Numbered from the stretch's first letter, positions 1 to 13,600 are shown. The stretch: 64,000 nucleotides of DNA from Pleodorina starrii (GCA_030267565.1 BRXU01000009.1:3336501-3400500), one strand, 5' to 3'. Notes: generated by a model from the letters alone, not told the origin. A program made the numbers and translations.

Positions 1-3000
1 ACTGCCCCACGCCCGGCCTCTCCGCGATCCGCCCCCCGTTGGCGATCAGTCGCAGCAGTCCGGATCGCGGCTCGTTGTCGGTGTAGCGGTAGTTGAGAGA
101 GATGCCGTTGGAGAGGCGGCGCTGCACGATGCCGCTGTGGGGGTCGGGGGGCGGGAAGGGCTCGCCTGCACAGGGAGGGAGGGAGGGGGGGAGGGGCGGA
201 GGGAGGGGCGGAGGGAGGGAAGGAGGGAGGGAAGGAGGGAGGGAGGGGTGAGGGGGATGCGCCATGGTATGGTACGGATAGCAGCAACGGTCCCTGCCTC
301 TGTACGACCCGAGGGATGGGCGGGGCGGAGGATGTCAGGCCAAAGAGGCAAGAAGCCGCTAACAAGCTGACAAGTCTCCCATCCCTCAACAGGGGGATGT
401 AAGGGCAGAGTATGACCAGACACACTCCAAACGCGCCATCGGGCGTGGGATGGGATGGGATGGGGATGGGGGACAGGGGACAGGGAGTGAGTGCGCGGCA
501 GGGGGGAGGGTGCCGTATCTCACCCGATCCCGGCACCACCGACACGTACTGCGGCCGGCGCTCGTCCACCAGCGCCTGCAGCTGCTCGGGGGAGATGAGG
601 CTGTCCGGCAGCTCCACGTCATCCGCTGCCGTACAGTCCAGGGAGGTATCTGCCAGCGCGGCGGCGATCTCGGCGGGGGAGGGGTCGAACTTGACGGCCC
701 CCTCGGGCACCTCAAACTCCTCAATCTGGAAACACATACACACAGACACACACAGACACACATGTCGATAGATGAGATCCCGGGTTGGGGATTTTGTTAG
801 TTGGCGGTTGGTTCGTTGCATCGTTGGGAGTTGGTTTGTTGGGTGTTCGTTTGGTAGGATGGGGGCTTTTCGCTCTTGGGAAACAGAGTCTGGTCAGGAC
901 GGGGCGGGGCAGCAGAGGAGGGTCCGCGTCCCATGGCCCCCCCAAACACGGGGCAGCCAATCCGCAGCGAATCAGCCCCATCGTCAACACACCCACACCT
1001 TCACCTCAGAGCCGCATCCGTCTTTTTGTGGCTCCTGTATCGCCGGGTAGGTGAGTTGGAGCATCTGCCCGAGTCTGTGTGCCGCCATGCCCCACTCTGC
1101 CAACGAACCTCTTTCTTCGCTCTTGCCCTGTGGCCCCATAAGTTATCACACACTATCACGCTCCCCCCCCCACCCATCTCCCCACCCACCCACACCCCCC
1201 CCGTCCCCACCTGCTGGCTCTGCTTCTCCAGCTGCTCCAAATCGATCTGGTCGGCATCAAGGTGGCCTGGTGGGGGGGTGGGGGGGGAAGGAGAAGGGGG
1301 GGTCAGGGGGTGTGTACAGGGTGTACAGGAGAGGGCTTGGGGGTTTGAGGGGGGGAAAATGTGACAGCCCACAGCGGCAAGCTGACTGACAGACTGATTG
1401 ACTGACCGGGGGGCCGAGGGTAGAGTAAAGAACGGGTGCGCACTCCCCGAGAGCCAACACAACCCCTGAAGCCTCCCTGCCGCCCCCCCAAAAAACCCCA
1501 ACCCTCCGTTACCCCTTTCTTTTCCGCGCGCTTGCCCCCAACCCCCCACACCTCCCCACCCCCCACCCCACCCCACCCACCCGCCGCGCCCAGGCTTCCT
1601 CCCCTCCCCGCCGAGCTGCCTGCCGACACGCTCATGCCGCTTGCGTCCACGTAGGCCGGGATGCAGGCCACGATGGAGGTGCAGCGAGTGGGACCCAGGT
1701 AGGCCCACAGGCCCGGGTCCGCGGCCCCCTGCGCCTCCGCCTCCGCCAGGACTGCCGCCTCCGCCCCGTAGTCGGAGGCGAAGGTGAGCATGGAGCGAGC
1801 CAGGGCGTTGACCTCCCACAGCTCAACCTGATGTATGTGGGGGGGTGAGGGTGTGTGTGGGGGGGAGAGGGGGTTGAAGAGTGGGGGGGGGCGGGTGTCC
1901 ACGGTTAGGCCGCAGCCGGAGCAGGTGGGGGGGGAGTGTGGGAGGGGAGTGTGGTAAGGACGAGACCGCAGCGGAGGGACGTAGGCGAGCCACAGAAGGA
2001 TATGGGAGGTAGGATAGGAGGGAGAAAAGGGCGCAAGAGTCCAAAGAGGTGGGAGCAGGGTGGGAGGAACACGAGGTGCAGGACGGAGACGAGGGGGAGG
2101 GAGGCCCAAGCCGCCCACACGCCCTCCCCTCCCCCCTCCTCCGGCCCACGTAGTACCACGGCCCACACACCCACCCACCCCTTGTGGCGACACCCCCCTA
2201 CCAAAGCAGGTTCCAAGCAACCCCCTAGGGCCCCCCCACCCTAAAACCCTTAAACCATCAACCCACCCAGCCACCCACCGTGTTCGCCACCGCGTTCATG
2301 GCCTCGTGTGCGTCCCGGTGCCCCATCACTGTGTGGCCGCATGCCAGCGACTCCATCACAAAGTTGAGTGTGTCCACAGAGGGGATCTTGTTGGCCTGAC
2401 GGGGGTGGGGTGGGGTGGGGGGGAGGGGAGGGGAGAGGGAGGGTGGGGAGGGAGAGGGAGAGGGAGGGAGAGGGGGAGGGGGGGAGAGGGAAGGGTAAGT
2501 GTGACAGTCTCCCAAGGAGGAAGGGGGGTTTTGGAGGGCCACGAAAAGCCACCCACCCACCCCCCATAATACACACATACGCACGCACACACGACTGGGC
2601 TGCACCGCGCCGCGTTCGTATCGCTGTTGTGTTGGCAGCGGGAGTGCGGGACAGATGGTTTCAACCACACAACACACACACATGCACCGATGCACGACAG
2701 GTTAGATACGACACAAAGTACGGCAGCATGTCGTACCTGCTCGGCCAGCTGCGCCGAGTCCCTCAGGATGGCCTGACGGTAGCGGTCAAACTCGCCTGAG
2801 GGGGTGGGAGGGGTGAGGGGTGAGGGGTGAGGTGGGTGAGGGGTGAGGGGTGAGGTGGGTGAGGGGTGAGGGGGCGGGGGGGGGGGGGGTGAGAAAAAAG
2901 ATACCGCAGAAAAGGGACGGAGACGGCGTTAGCGAGCGGACCCGGACCCGGACCCGGGGCGGGGGCGGGGGAGGCGGGATGGAAACGCAGTCCAAAGGGG

Positions 3001-6000
3001 GCGGGCGCGGGGGTGGGGATGGGAGCGGGGAGGCGCGGGGGAGTTCAAGAGTGTGTGTGTGTGTGTATGTGTGCCGGGCTGGGCACCGCAGCGTGTGGGG
3101 CCCACTGGCCGGGATGAGCCCGCTCACCCACCCCAACCCCCACCTCCCGCCATGCTGCACCCCCAGCCACCTCACCCACCCACCCACCCCCCACCGGACT
3201 TCCGTTCCATCCCTGAGATTCGCATTCCTTTACCCACCCACCCACCCAACCCCCACCTCCACCCACCCATCCCCAACCCCCACCCACCCAACTCCCACCT
3301 CCACCCACCCACCCACCCACCCACCCACCCTGCGTCAGTCCGTGTCGCTGCATCCTCCGCATCTCCTGCACCGCCACCGCCACCGCCCCCCGCCAGTCCG
3401 CCGGCTCCGATGTGATGGTGAGGGTGGACACGGCGCAGCCCTCCCTGCCGCTGTCGCTGATGTCCAGAGCGATGGACAGGAAGGGGGGCTGACCGGTCAC
3501 GTACCTGGGCGGGAGGGGGAGGGGGAGAGGGGCGGGAGGGGTGCGGGAGGGGGAGCGGGATGCAGGAGGGGTGTAATTTAAAGCGAAATGTGGGAGGGAA
3601 CAGGGAAGCGTGAAGCGACCGCCGATTGTTGTTTGGATCCGCCGATAAAGACCCATGGGTCAGTCCGCCGATAACAAACTGCGGGTCAGCCACGCCGATA
3701 AAGACCCAGGGATCAGCTTGTCCGCCCAGCGGTGACCCAGGGGTCGTTCCGTCGTTCCAACCCACCCACCCACCTTCCGTTGATCCTGAATTGGAACACC
3801 GACAGAATGATCCGCAGCATGAGCAGTTGCTTTAAGTGGGCCATCTCCGTCAGTGGCTGGATGGGCAGCTTGCAGAACACGGACAACATAAAGTGCTGCA
3901 GCAGCGGGTGGCGGAAGACCTTGACCTCGGCGGGCTGCTCGCCTGGGGGGGGAAGGGGGGGGCGGAGGGGGGGGGCAGGGCAGGGGCAGGGGCGGAGACG
4001 GGGGGGAGGTCAAGGGCGGAGGTCAGGGCAGGGTCAGGGAGTGATATGCGGAGGGGGGGAGGGGGGGCGGAGGTCAGGGCAGGGTCAGGGAGTGATATGC
4101 GGAGGGGGGGGAGGGGGGGCAGGGGCAGGGCAGGGGCAGGGAGTGATATGCGGAGGGGGGGGAGGGGGGGCAGGGGCAGGGCAGGGTCAGGGAGTGATAT
4201 GCGGAGGGGGGGGAGGGGGGGCAGGGGCAGGGCAGGGTCAGGGAGTGATATGCGGAGGGGGGGGCAGGGGCAGGGCAGGGGCAGGGCAGGGGCAGGGAGT
4301 GATATGCGGAGGGGGGGCAGGGGCAGGGGCGGAGACGAGGAGGTCAGGGGCGGAGGTCAGGGGTTGCAACAGGGGCGGAGGCAGGCAACCCAACTGAAGC
4401 GTGCAGAGAAACCAACCAAACCCAGGAATGTGTCCGATTCAAGGCACGACAAGGCGGCCAGCGGGCCAGCGAGGTCGAACGACAGGTGCACCCGCACCTA
4501 CCTCCCTAAATGCCCCGCCCCCCGCCCCCCCCCCACAGCCCCCCCCCACACCCCGCCCCCACCTACCCTGCTTCAGCGGTCCGTGCCCCCACTTGTGCTC
4601 CACGGGCGGCCGCACCGCGTGCTTCACCTTGAGAGCACCCAACTGCTGCTGCGAAGAAGAAGCCGCCGCCGCCGCCGACCCATTCCCGTTGCCATTGCCA
4701 TTTCCGCCCGCGGCGGCGGCGGCGGCAGCCGTCGGCAGCGGCGGCGGCAGCGCCTGCGGCGGCGGCGGTGGCTCCCTGCCCGGCGGCACCTTGCCAAACG
4801 TCTTTTCGATGAGTCGGATGGTGTCCTGGGTGGACCTCTCCAGGTCGCCCACCACGTAGAGGGTGACGTTGGCGGGGAAGTACCAGCGCTCCCAGAAGCC
4901 ACGCAGGGTTTCGTGGGGCCAGGACTTGACCTGCTCAGTGAGGCCGATGGGGAACCTGCGCAAGACGGCGGGGTTAAAAGAAAATACCGCAGCGGAGACG
5001 GAGACGGCGTTAGCGGACGGACGGGGGGGAAGGGGGACTAGGGAATAGGGGACAGGGGGTAAGAAGAGAGATACCGCAGCGAAGGAACGGAGACGGCGTC
5101 AGTGAACGGAACCTGAACCCCCCCCCCTCTCCCCCCTCTCTCTCAACCCCCCCTCCCCCCCCCACCTATGCGGGTTGCCTATACGTGGATAACCCCCCAC
5201 CTGCATCCCAGCGCGTTCTCCTCATGCAGGTATGTGAGCAGCTGGCAGTCCACCCGGTACTCGATGGTGTTCATCATCTGAGCCTCCGCCAGCACCGCCT
5301 TGCGCTCCTTCTCAATGCGGGAGCCGGAGAACTGGGGCTGGAAGGCAATCTCCTCGAGAGCCTCAAGAACCTGGGGGGGAAGGTATAAAGAGAAATCCGC
5401 AGCGGAGAAGGAGACGGCGTTAGCGAACGGACCCGGGGGGGGGAGGGTGGCGTGTGAGAGTGTGGGGGGGGGTGGGGGGGTCCAGCCACGACGGGGGTCT
5501 TTTGAGACAGTCCCAACGAGCAGGCGGACAGGCTGGCGTACTGACACGACAAGAAACCAATCAGCAAGACCAGTAGGGAGATGAAGGTTAGGGGGCAGCC
5601 GGGGTAGGGTGATGGGGTGGGGGTGTTTCGAGAGTGCGGAGCGTGCCCCCCTACAGGCACGGCAACCATCAAGTACAGGCACACGCTTACACCCACACAC
5701 ACACCCCGCACACAAAAGCTCTCCTCCACCCCCCCCGACACCCCCCCAACTCCCCCCCCCCCGCACCCCCACAGCTCCCACCTGCGGCAGCATGGGCTGT
5801 CCGGTGATGCTGTTGACTGCGGGTGCGTGCACGTGGAACACGGTGTGGTGGAAGTCGGTGTAGGCGTTGGCTCGGGCGCCGGTGCCCAGCAGCGCCTCTC
5901 GCCGCTTGGAGCCCAGGAAGGTCACGTGCTCAACCAAGTGGGCAACACCCTGAGAGGGACAGGGAGGGACACAGAGAGACACATACGTACATACACACAT

Positions 6001-7785
6001 ACATACACACACGCACACGCACAAGGAGGGGGGAGGGACGGGGATGGGGGAAAGAGGGGGGCCAAGGGGGGTTAAAGAGTATGACAGTCGAGAGGAGGGC
6101 GGAGGGGTGGGTAAAAGAACACCAAGCCCCAAAACAGCTTTGCTTGCTGGATGCAATAAGGACGGGGCGAGGGGCGAGGGGCGGGGTCAAGAGCCTGCAC
6201 GTCAAAGAGCCCGTCCTCCGGGTCAGGTCAGGGGCTGTGGGGCCGGTGGGACCGGTGGCAGCCCGCCGGCGTTGCCCTCTGCCCCCCCCCTTATGGAGCT
6301 CCGGTACTGCGGTAAACGAAGCCTCCCTTACCAGTCCACGCCCGCCCACGCCGCGCCACGCGCCGAAAACCCACCAGCCCACTATCCCCGCCGGAATACC
6401 CCATCAGCCCACCAGCCTCGCCGCCCGCGCCTGCCTGCCCGTCCGCCCGCCCACCCAACCGAAGAGGTTGCTGCCCCCCTTCCGCGGCAGCCCAGCCACC
6501 TAGCCAGCCAGGCAGCCGGAAACCAACCACCCGCGCGCACGGCGCCTCCCTGCGCCCGGGGCCCCCAGCGAGCCTCGTCCTCCGTCCATTTGTCCGTCCG
6601 TGACTGCCGGTCCGCCCGAATATAAGTCGACCCGCCAGCGGCCGGTACCACAGCGGAGTGCCGGATACCCAGTCCCACCCGTCCACTTGCAGCCGCCTCA
6701 GACAGTCAACTCACAAACGGCACTCAACCACTCCCTCACTTCCCCAATAGATGCCCCCAACTCACCCGAAGCTTTTCAACCCTCCCACCCATCGCCCATA
6801 CCCCCCACCCCACCTGCTCGTCCTCCCGCTCGTCCACCGAGCCCACGTGCACCTCCAGATGCGCCTCGAAGCGCTTGGGGGGCAGCTTGTTGGGCAGCAG
6901 GACGTACCTGTCGTACGGTACGGCAAGGTGTACGGAAAGGTGCACATGGGTACGACAGCAGCCACGACAAAAGGGGAAAATCGGATCAGGATACCGCGCA
7001 CATTACGGGGGGTCAGGGAGTGATAGGGAGGCGGGCGGGGCGGGGCGGGGTCCTGGTGAACCCCCGGGCCGGTGCCGGCGACCCAGCCCACACCCCGGTA
7101 CGTGGGGGCTAGGAAGCTCCGTTTGCCCCAACCCTAAAGCCCCAACCCCCGTCCCCGGGTCCTGGTGCCCCCAAGTGGCCCCAAGTGGGTCGCCTGGCTC
7201 CGCGCACGCCCCTGTTCCCAGGCCCCGGTGACCCGCTCGCCCCTCCCCATCAGTGCCCAGCGGCGCTCTCGCTCTCACATCACGCCACTCCACCACTCAA
7301 CGCCCCTTCCACGCCCTCCCACCCGCCACCCCCCGGCCCAACCAATCGCTCACCACCACCACCACCACCACGACTCATTGGTCCCCCTCAAAATTCTCCC
7401 TCTTCAAACCGCCTCGGCCAAAAAACTGCCCTCCCAGCCCGCCTTCCCACCCGCCGCTGCCCCACTCGCCCTAACCCTGACGCCCCCTCCCCGCACTCCC
7501 TTGACCCTTCCTCCTGGCCGAACCCATCCGCCTCCCCTCCCCCCCTCACAACCCACCCCCACCGCCACTGCGGTCTCCGCCTTATCCCACCGCCTTATCC
7601 CCACCGCCTTATCCCCACCGCCCTATCCCCCCCCGCCCCCCCGCCCTATCCCCCCCCGCCCTACCAGTATCCCCCCCCACTCACTGCATTCCGTTCTCCA
7701 GGTAGCCCACCACCAGCTCCGGCTCCCGCTTGATGGGCCGGTGCAGCAGAGACTCAACAGCGGCAGTGTCGGCGGCAGTGGGCGC
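1..7785 (-). CDS. SPP: Stromal processing peptidase (M16 metallopeptidase), 3'-truncated by window edge
   Basis: Plastid stromal zinc peptidase that removes transit peptides from imported precursors. Thirteen phase-consistent exons: 7785-7685, 6907-6814, 5949-5782, 5370-5201, 4955-4567, 3942-3774, 3504-3329, 2795-2737, 2395-2279, 1827-1581, 1266-1211, 725-524, and 165 continuing past base 1 (about 704 residues visible). The inverted zinc motif HLVEH lies in exon 5949-5782. The downstream glutamate is in KERKAVLAE, followed by MNTIEYRVDCQLL and FPIGL...WYFPANVTLYVVGD, which match the plant SPP rather than MPP or pitrilysin. The second M16 half begins near GIVQRRLSNGI, where the window ends. 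An Ala/Gly/Asn low-complexity insert sits in exon 4955-4567. The N-terminal exon(s) with the transit peptide are not resolved. The exon ending at 1581 uses a GT donor that adds a short Gly/Ser stretch. MPP alpha lies upstream on the same strand. Confidence 0.93.
2891..2958 (-). repeat. Dispersed intronic repeat, family R1
   Basis: Copy of a short element containing ATACCGCAG followed by GGAGACGGCGTTAGCGA, inside an SPP intron. Other copies are at 4975-5025, 5060-5113, 5384-5437, 32299-32353, 32721-32749 and, reversed, at 23632-23681, 25347-25396 and 27062-27111. Confidence 0.75.
3640..3760. repeat. Short degenerate tandem repeat in SPP intron
   Basis: About three imperfect copies of a roughly 32-bp unit that starts GCCGATAAAGACCCA and ends near GGGTCAG, between the exons at 3504-3329 and 3942-3774. 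Confidence 0.6.
4018..4320. repeat. Minisatellite in SPP intron
   Basis: About six copies of a roughly 52-bp G-rich unit. Each contains GTCAGGGAGTGATATGCGG, which is the complement of dispersed family R2 (GCATATCACTCCCTGACCCC). The array lies in the intron between exons 3942-3774 and 4955-4567. Confidence 0.8.
4975..5437 (-). repeat. Three R1 repeat copies around one SPP exon
   Basis: Copies at 4975-5025, 5060-5113 and 5384-5437 share TACCGCAGCGGAGA and GGAGACGGCGTTAGCG, with point differences. Two lie in one intron and one in the next. A family R4 copy (CCTATACGTGGATAACCCC) lies at 5177-5195. Confidence 0.75.
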
Positions 7786-8893
7786 CTGGGGAGGCAAGAT
7801 GGGAAGGTAGGATGGGCCGGTAAGATGGGGGAGGTAGGATCGGGGCGGTGGGGGAGAGAGGATGTGGGTCAGCGACGGCACCTGCAGGGCAAATATTTCT
7901 TTTCCTTTGCGCGACGATCACCTATAGGTATGGCACGGAAACGGTACGGCAAGCTGATGCGCCGTGCGGCAGCCTCCAGCGCTGCGGGGGGGGGGGGGGG
8001 CAGCTGCAGCCTCCCTCCCCCCCAACGGGTAGGTCCCGGGTCACGGACCAATGGCGCCGGGACCGGTGCCAATGGGGCCGATGCGATAATGAGAGCGAGA
8101 CGGGCTGAGGAACCTTCCCCCAGCTGTGCGGCCAGAGGCGGCGGAGGTGAGCCAGAGCCAGAGCCAGCCGGCGGCTTTGGCGCCCAGCAGAGGCGAGCTG
8201 GGGCGCCAGAATTGCGAATGGGGCCGCGCGTTGGTTGGTCTGGGAGCCGGCATGAGACCCGGCGGGATCTGGGTCGGGGCCCGGGGGAGCGTGCGCTTGG
8301 CCTTCAGTGGGGGCAAGGCCGCCGCCGCCGCCGCGTATCGGCACGCAGCACCAGCGGCAGGGCGAGGCGCAACCCCGCACCGCCAACAACCCCAGCCCCC
8401 TGCCGTTGCGAAGGGCGCACCGCCGAGACCGCAGCCAAAACGCCCCCGTGATGCGGAGAGATGGGTGTAGGCGAGAAGGCGACGTTTCGCTCACCCCCGC
8501 AACGTCACCTTCGACACTGTAGGGGCGGCCCACCCGTTCAACGCCCTCGCGGCGGTGGTTACGGTTACTAAGCTACCGGAGCAGCGGTGTCCGCAACGGC
8601 AGCGAATGGGAGGCATTTCGGAGCTCCTAAAGGATCAGGCTAGTGTGGTTTCGCAAGGCCTCGCCAGCCCAAGCCCCGCTCCCACCATTGCGGTGCACAC
8701 CACCAGTGTTGCGCCGCGGCGGTAAGCGGCCACATGGATCCATGGACCCGAGCTGGCCGCCCCCCGCCGCTGTCCGCCAGGGCGCGACTGCTGGTGCTGC
8801 TGCTGCTGCTGCTGGCCCCCAACTGCCACTCGGCGCTGGCCGAAAACTTGCGACGCCGCAGCAGCGGGCGTGGGCCTGTGGTGGGGTTGCCAT
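7786..8893 (-). other. 5' region of SPP, transit-peptide exon unresolved
   Basis: The first confidently placed SPP exon starts in phase 0 at 7785, so at least one exon lies upstream. A candidate start at 8893 opens MATPPQAHARCCGVASF, rich in Ala, Ser and Arg, as expected for an algal transit peptide. I could not find a single donor giving the required phase, so small intermediate exons may exist. One possibility is 8522-8497; another is a segment ending RKGKEIFALQ near 7885. Treat the start as tentative. Confidence 0.35.
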
Positions 8894-10663
8894 GCCGATC
8901 GGGAGGGAAGGGGGAAGGAAACAAGAAACGCTTAGGCGTGACGCCAATTCGCTGTCGGCATGAGTGTCGTGAGCACGCATGCGGAGCACTGGTCTGTGCA
9001 GTCAGGAGTCTGGTCTCTCCGCGACGTTGCACGATGAAGAAGTGACGACACCGTTTCCACCCGCGACACCCATTCCAGCCGTTGCCTGTTTAATTGCCTT
9101 CCGACAAAGCGCATAACGCCCCTTCGCTAACCGCAACGCGCATCCAAGCCGGCCTGAGCCTTTCCAGTTCGTGTCTCGTTCCCGCAGCGACTTGCCGACG
9201 GTTAAGCACTAGATTTTTTGTTAAGTTCCGTCAGACAACCAGGGACGAATTGCGTTTGGACGTGACGTGCCTTCACTGTGCTTCCCCGCACGCAGATGTT
9301 GCCCATCCGCCGCCCACGCCAGTTGCTCCCCCCCTGATAACTTCGAAATGATGTTGACCTCACCTCAGTCCACCAGCGCCAGGCTTGATGCGATAGGGGT
9401 TCACTGGGGTCTTCACCAACGACGCGAACAGCTTCAAGCTGGGCGGCCGGACGGTTTGCCCGGGCCTGCGGGCTGCCGCAGGCCGGGTGACATGTTGGCC
9501 TTTAGCCAACATTAAAGCGTAGACTTTTTACTTATGGTCAGGTGTTTGTGGTGAGGAGTGGTCGCGTGGTAGTCTCAAGAACAGCTGCCACTGTATGTGG
9601 AACACCTAATATAAGTGCACTGTACGCCCTTGTGGAGACGTAGCAAAGTGCGTATCGTCTACTTACTGCCGCTGTTCGTAAATGACGGCTTTTGCGGTCA
9701 TGTTCCATGCACTCTCGAATCGACCTCAAAAAACGACAGGACAACTTTTTATCAACCTGGTGGAAAATCAAGATATTAAAACATGCCAATAAAAGCTTGC
9801 CATATCGGCGTAATGTGTGCCCGCAAGGAGCTTCCGGCCCTGTTGCCGACCCTCCGGGTCTGCAGGCGCCTCCGGAACGCATTTGGGTGCGATATTCCCG
9901 ATCATACATCACAGACTTTGGCGCACGCCATTTCAGTTTGCAAACCTGGCGCAAGCCATTTGGAAGCGGTGCTGCGCCTTGCGACTGACCATGCGGGCTG
10001 CCAACCCCATATTCGCGGCCCCCACCAAGGCCGACCGCTCGCCGCACAAGTCGTGTCCTGAGCTGCTGCCTGCCCCTGTTGCCAGCGCTCGCAGCTCCCA
10101 CGTAGCGAGGCCACCTTGGCGTTCTTTCCCATATTTTGTGCCATGGGTGCACACCTGAAAATTCGCAGTACAGCGCCCGAACGTCTCCGAAACCACTCCC
10201 CGTCAGTCTCGTAAACCACCGTGAATGAATGATCCATCAACAACCGTGTCGAGCATTTCCACCCCCCAACGGACCTCGCGGCGGCTCTCGGGCCACTCGA
10301 GCGGCTGCGCTCTGCATGCCATGAAAAAAACTCGCAAACAAAAATCACGCTCACGTCCTCCGACCCACATCACACCCCGTCACCGGCCCACCACGCACCG
10401 CTAGGCCGTCAGCGCTCCTCAACCCCCTCTCCCCCTTCATCCCCCTTTTCCTCTACCCAACGCGCCTGCCCACATCGCCGCCACCCCCCCTCAACCCTAA
10501 AAAGGAGCATATCACTCCCTGACCCCCCTCACCACCACCAGAACCACCACACATCATCACATACGGGTGCGACGGGACGGACGCGGCCTGGAAGCTGCCG
10601 CCGCTGCCGCCGCTGCCGCCGCTACCGCTGCCTCAGCGGTGGCGTGGGCGGTCGACGTTCGCC
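8894..10663. other. Spacer between MPP alpha and SPP
   Basis: 1.8 kb with no convincing coding segment on either strand. It should hold the MPP alpha 3' UTR and the SPP promoter. A copy of repeat family R2 lies at 10506-10527. The part from about 9,050 to 9,800 is visibly AT-richer than the flanking introns. Confidence 0.5.
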
Positions 10664-13600
10664 TCAGCCGTAGCGGCGAGTGAGGATGGAGGGGTCGAGC
10701 GTCTCCGTCCGGTCGCCGTACGCCGCCAGAGATGGTTTGGACGACAACAACCGTTGTACGAACCGCCGTATATCGTCCTGCGTCACCGCTTCGAGCATCT
10801 CCACGTAGGTCCGCCCGCTGATCCTGAAGGGGTGGGGGACGTGGGTGGGGGACGGGGGTGGGTATGGGTGGGTGGTAATAAGAACGGCCCGGGGCGAGGG
10901 AACGCAACGCAGTGGGGTGGGTGGGTATGGGTGGGTATGGGTGGGTGGGTCGAGTGAAAATGGTTGAGGGGATGGTAAGAAAGACAGGAAAACAAGCACC
11001 ACGTATATAACAATCGTTCATCCGCAGTCAGTCTCAGTTTCGCAGCCCGTCTCAGACCTCGTGCCCCAGTCCAGCAGACCGCCCCCCCCCCCAGCCGCAC
11101 CCGCCACGCCCTACCGGCACGCCCCGAATAACCTGGCCCAACCCCAAGACCCTGGCCAGCCAGCCAGCCGCCCTGACCCAACCGCCCCGACCCAGCCGCC
11201 AACCGCCCAACCACAACCGTCAACTGCCACACCGTCAACAACCGCGCCGTACACCGTCGTACCTGTGTCCGTACGTGAGGTACTGCCGGCCGATGTCCTC
11301 CGCGCTGGTTGCCTTTGACTCGAGTGCGTTGCAGATGACCGACACGGCTGCCCGCTTGGCTCGCTCCAACTCCACACGGTTGGCGCCGCTGGGGGGGAGG
11401 AGAGGAGGGGGGAGGGGAGGGGAGTGGGGAGGAAGGAAGTGAGAAGGGGAGTGAGGAGGGGAGTGAGGAGGGGAGTAAGGAGGGGAGTGAGGAGGGGAGT
11501 GAGGAGGGGAGTGAGGTGGGAAGTGAGGAGGGGAGTGAGGTGGGAAGTGAGGAGGGGAGTGAGGAGGGGAGTGAGGTGGGAAGTGAGGAGGGGAGTGAGG
11601 AGGGGAGTGAGGAGGGGAGTGAGGAGGGGAGTGAGGTGGGTAGTGAGGAGGGTAGTGAGGAGGGGAGTGAGGAGGGGAGTGAGGTGGGAAGTGAGAAGGG
11701 GAGTGAGGAGGGGAGTGAGGAGGGGAGTAAGGAGGGGAGTGAGGAGGGGAGTGAGGAGGGGAGTGAGGTGGGAAGTGAGGAGGGGAGTGAGGTGGGAAGT
11801 GAGGAGGGGAGTGAGGAGGGGAGTGAGGTGGGAAGTGAGGAGGGGAGTGAGGGGGGGAGTGAGGAGGGGAGTGAGGAGGGGAGTGAGGTGGGAAGTGAGG
11901 AGGGAAGTGAGGAGGGGAGTGAGGAGGGGAGTGAGGTGGGAAGTGAGGAGGGGAGTGAGGAGGGAAGTGAGGAGGGGAGTGAGGAGGGGAGTGAGGAGGG
12001 GAGTGAGGAGGGGAGTTAGGAGGGGAGTGAGGAGGGGAGTGAGGAGGGGAGTGAGGAGGGGAGTAAGGAGGGGAGTGAGGAGGGGAGTGAGGAGGGGAGT
12101 GAGGTGGGAAGTGAGGAGGGGAGTGAGGTGGGAAGTGAGGAGGGGAGTGAGGAGGGGAGTGAGGTGGGAAGTGAGGAGGGGAGTGAGGGGGGGAGTGAGG
12201 AGGGGAGTGAGGAGGGGAGTGAGGAGGGGAGTGAGGAGGGGAGTGAGGTGGGAAGTGAGGAGGGGAGTGAGGTGGGAAGTGAGGAGGGGAGTGAGGTGGG
12301 AAGTGAGGAGGGGAGTGAGGAGGGGAGTGAGGTGGGAAGTGAGGAGGGAAGTGAGGAGGGGAGTGAGGAGGGGAGTGAGGTGGGAAGTGAGGAGGGGAGT
12401 GAGGAGGGAAGTGAGGAGGGGAGTGAGGAGGGGAGTGAGGAGGGGAGTGAGGAGGGGAGTGAGGAGGGGAGTGAGGTGGGGAGTGAGGTGGGGAGTGATC
12501 CTGTTGGGTTCTGTTTGGATTCCGTTTGATTTGTTCCTTTGGGTCGCCGTGTTGAAAAGAAGGGTCGTATTGTTATAACCCGCAGGGAGGTCCCCAACAC
12601 ACCACACCACTACCCGCCTACTCCACACCCCCGCCGCTGCCTGGTCCGCTCGCTGCTCCCTGCCTCCCCTGCCCCCTTTTCGTTGGGCGAGGGGCCATAA
12701 CCGCCGGCTGGCCGGGCAGCGCTGCGTCCTTCCCCCTCTCCCCTCCCTCTCCCCTCCCCTCCCCCACTCACTTCTCCACCGCCTCCAGTTCGGAGCACAT
12801 GATATTGAGCATCTCCCCCACCCGGTTGGGCTCACTGGCGGCCTGGGGGGGGGGCGGTGAGGTGGGGTGGAGAGGTGGAGGGGGGGGGGGGTGGAGGGGT
12901 GGAGGGCAGGAAAGCGGGGCACACGCACACACACGCACACACATACACATACACATACACATACACGGGGTGGCAACCGGTTAACGTTGCGAATGGTAGG
13001 GCGAAGAAAGGTCCAACGAGCCCTTCCTCCTCCTCCTCCTTCTCCGTACCGTGCCGTACCGTGCCGTACCTGTATCCCCACCAGGCCGCTCTCGTTGAAG
13101 GTCGAGTTGAAGGACGCGCACGAGTGTACGAATCCGTACTTGTTCAGTACGCGCGTGTACAGCCGGCTGTGCATGCCCTTGCCGGGCCCCCCCGAGGAGA
13201 ACGAGTTGCCGCCGCCCAACAGGTAGTTGAGTACGGTCATGACCACGGCGCCGTGTACGTCACGCCAACCGCCGCCGTACTCGAAGGCGAGCAGCAAATT
13301 GGATTGGGGGTAGGGGCCGGGCAGGTGCACAAAACCGCCTGCGTGTTTGTGTAAGGGGGTGGGGTGTAGTGGTTGGTGTGTGTGCGTGTGTGTGTGTGTG
13401 TGTGTAGGGGTGTGTGTAGGCGGATGTGCGTGTGTAGGGGTGGGGGGTTAGTGTTTGTGTGTGTGCGGGTGGGCCAGGGAGGGGCAGGCGGGCCGCGGGA
13501 AGGGGGACGTGGGAACAGAGACACATTCCAAGCAGTAAGTAGCCGCTCACCCACCTAAAACCTAAACCCCCCAACCCGCACACTGCGGCTCGAGCCCCAC

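Noticed and set aside
3836..5041. 401-codon plus-strand open frame opposite SPP
   Set aside because: It runs antisense across two SPP exons and the G-rich minisatellite; the composition is GC-driven and there is no domain.
11111..13330. A 739-codon minus-strand open frame, and a 384-codon plus-strand frame, through the 11.4-12.5 kb array
   Set aside because: A 12-bp unit without stops stays open in several frames by arithmetic. The repeats (LLTP, SLPS, RRGV) have no biological signal, and real MPP alpha exons flank the array.
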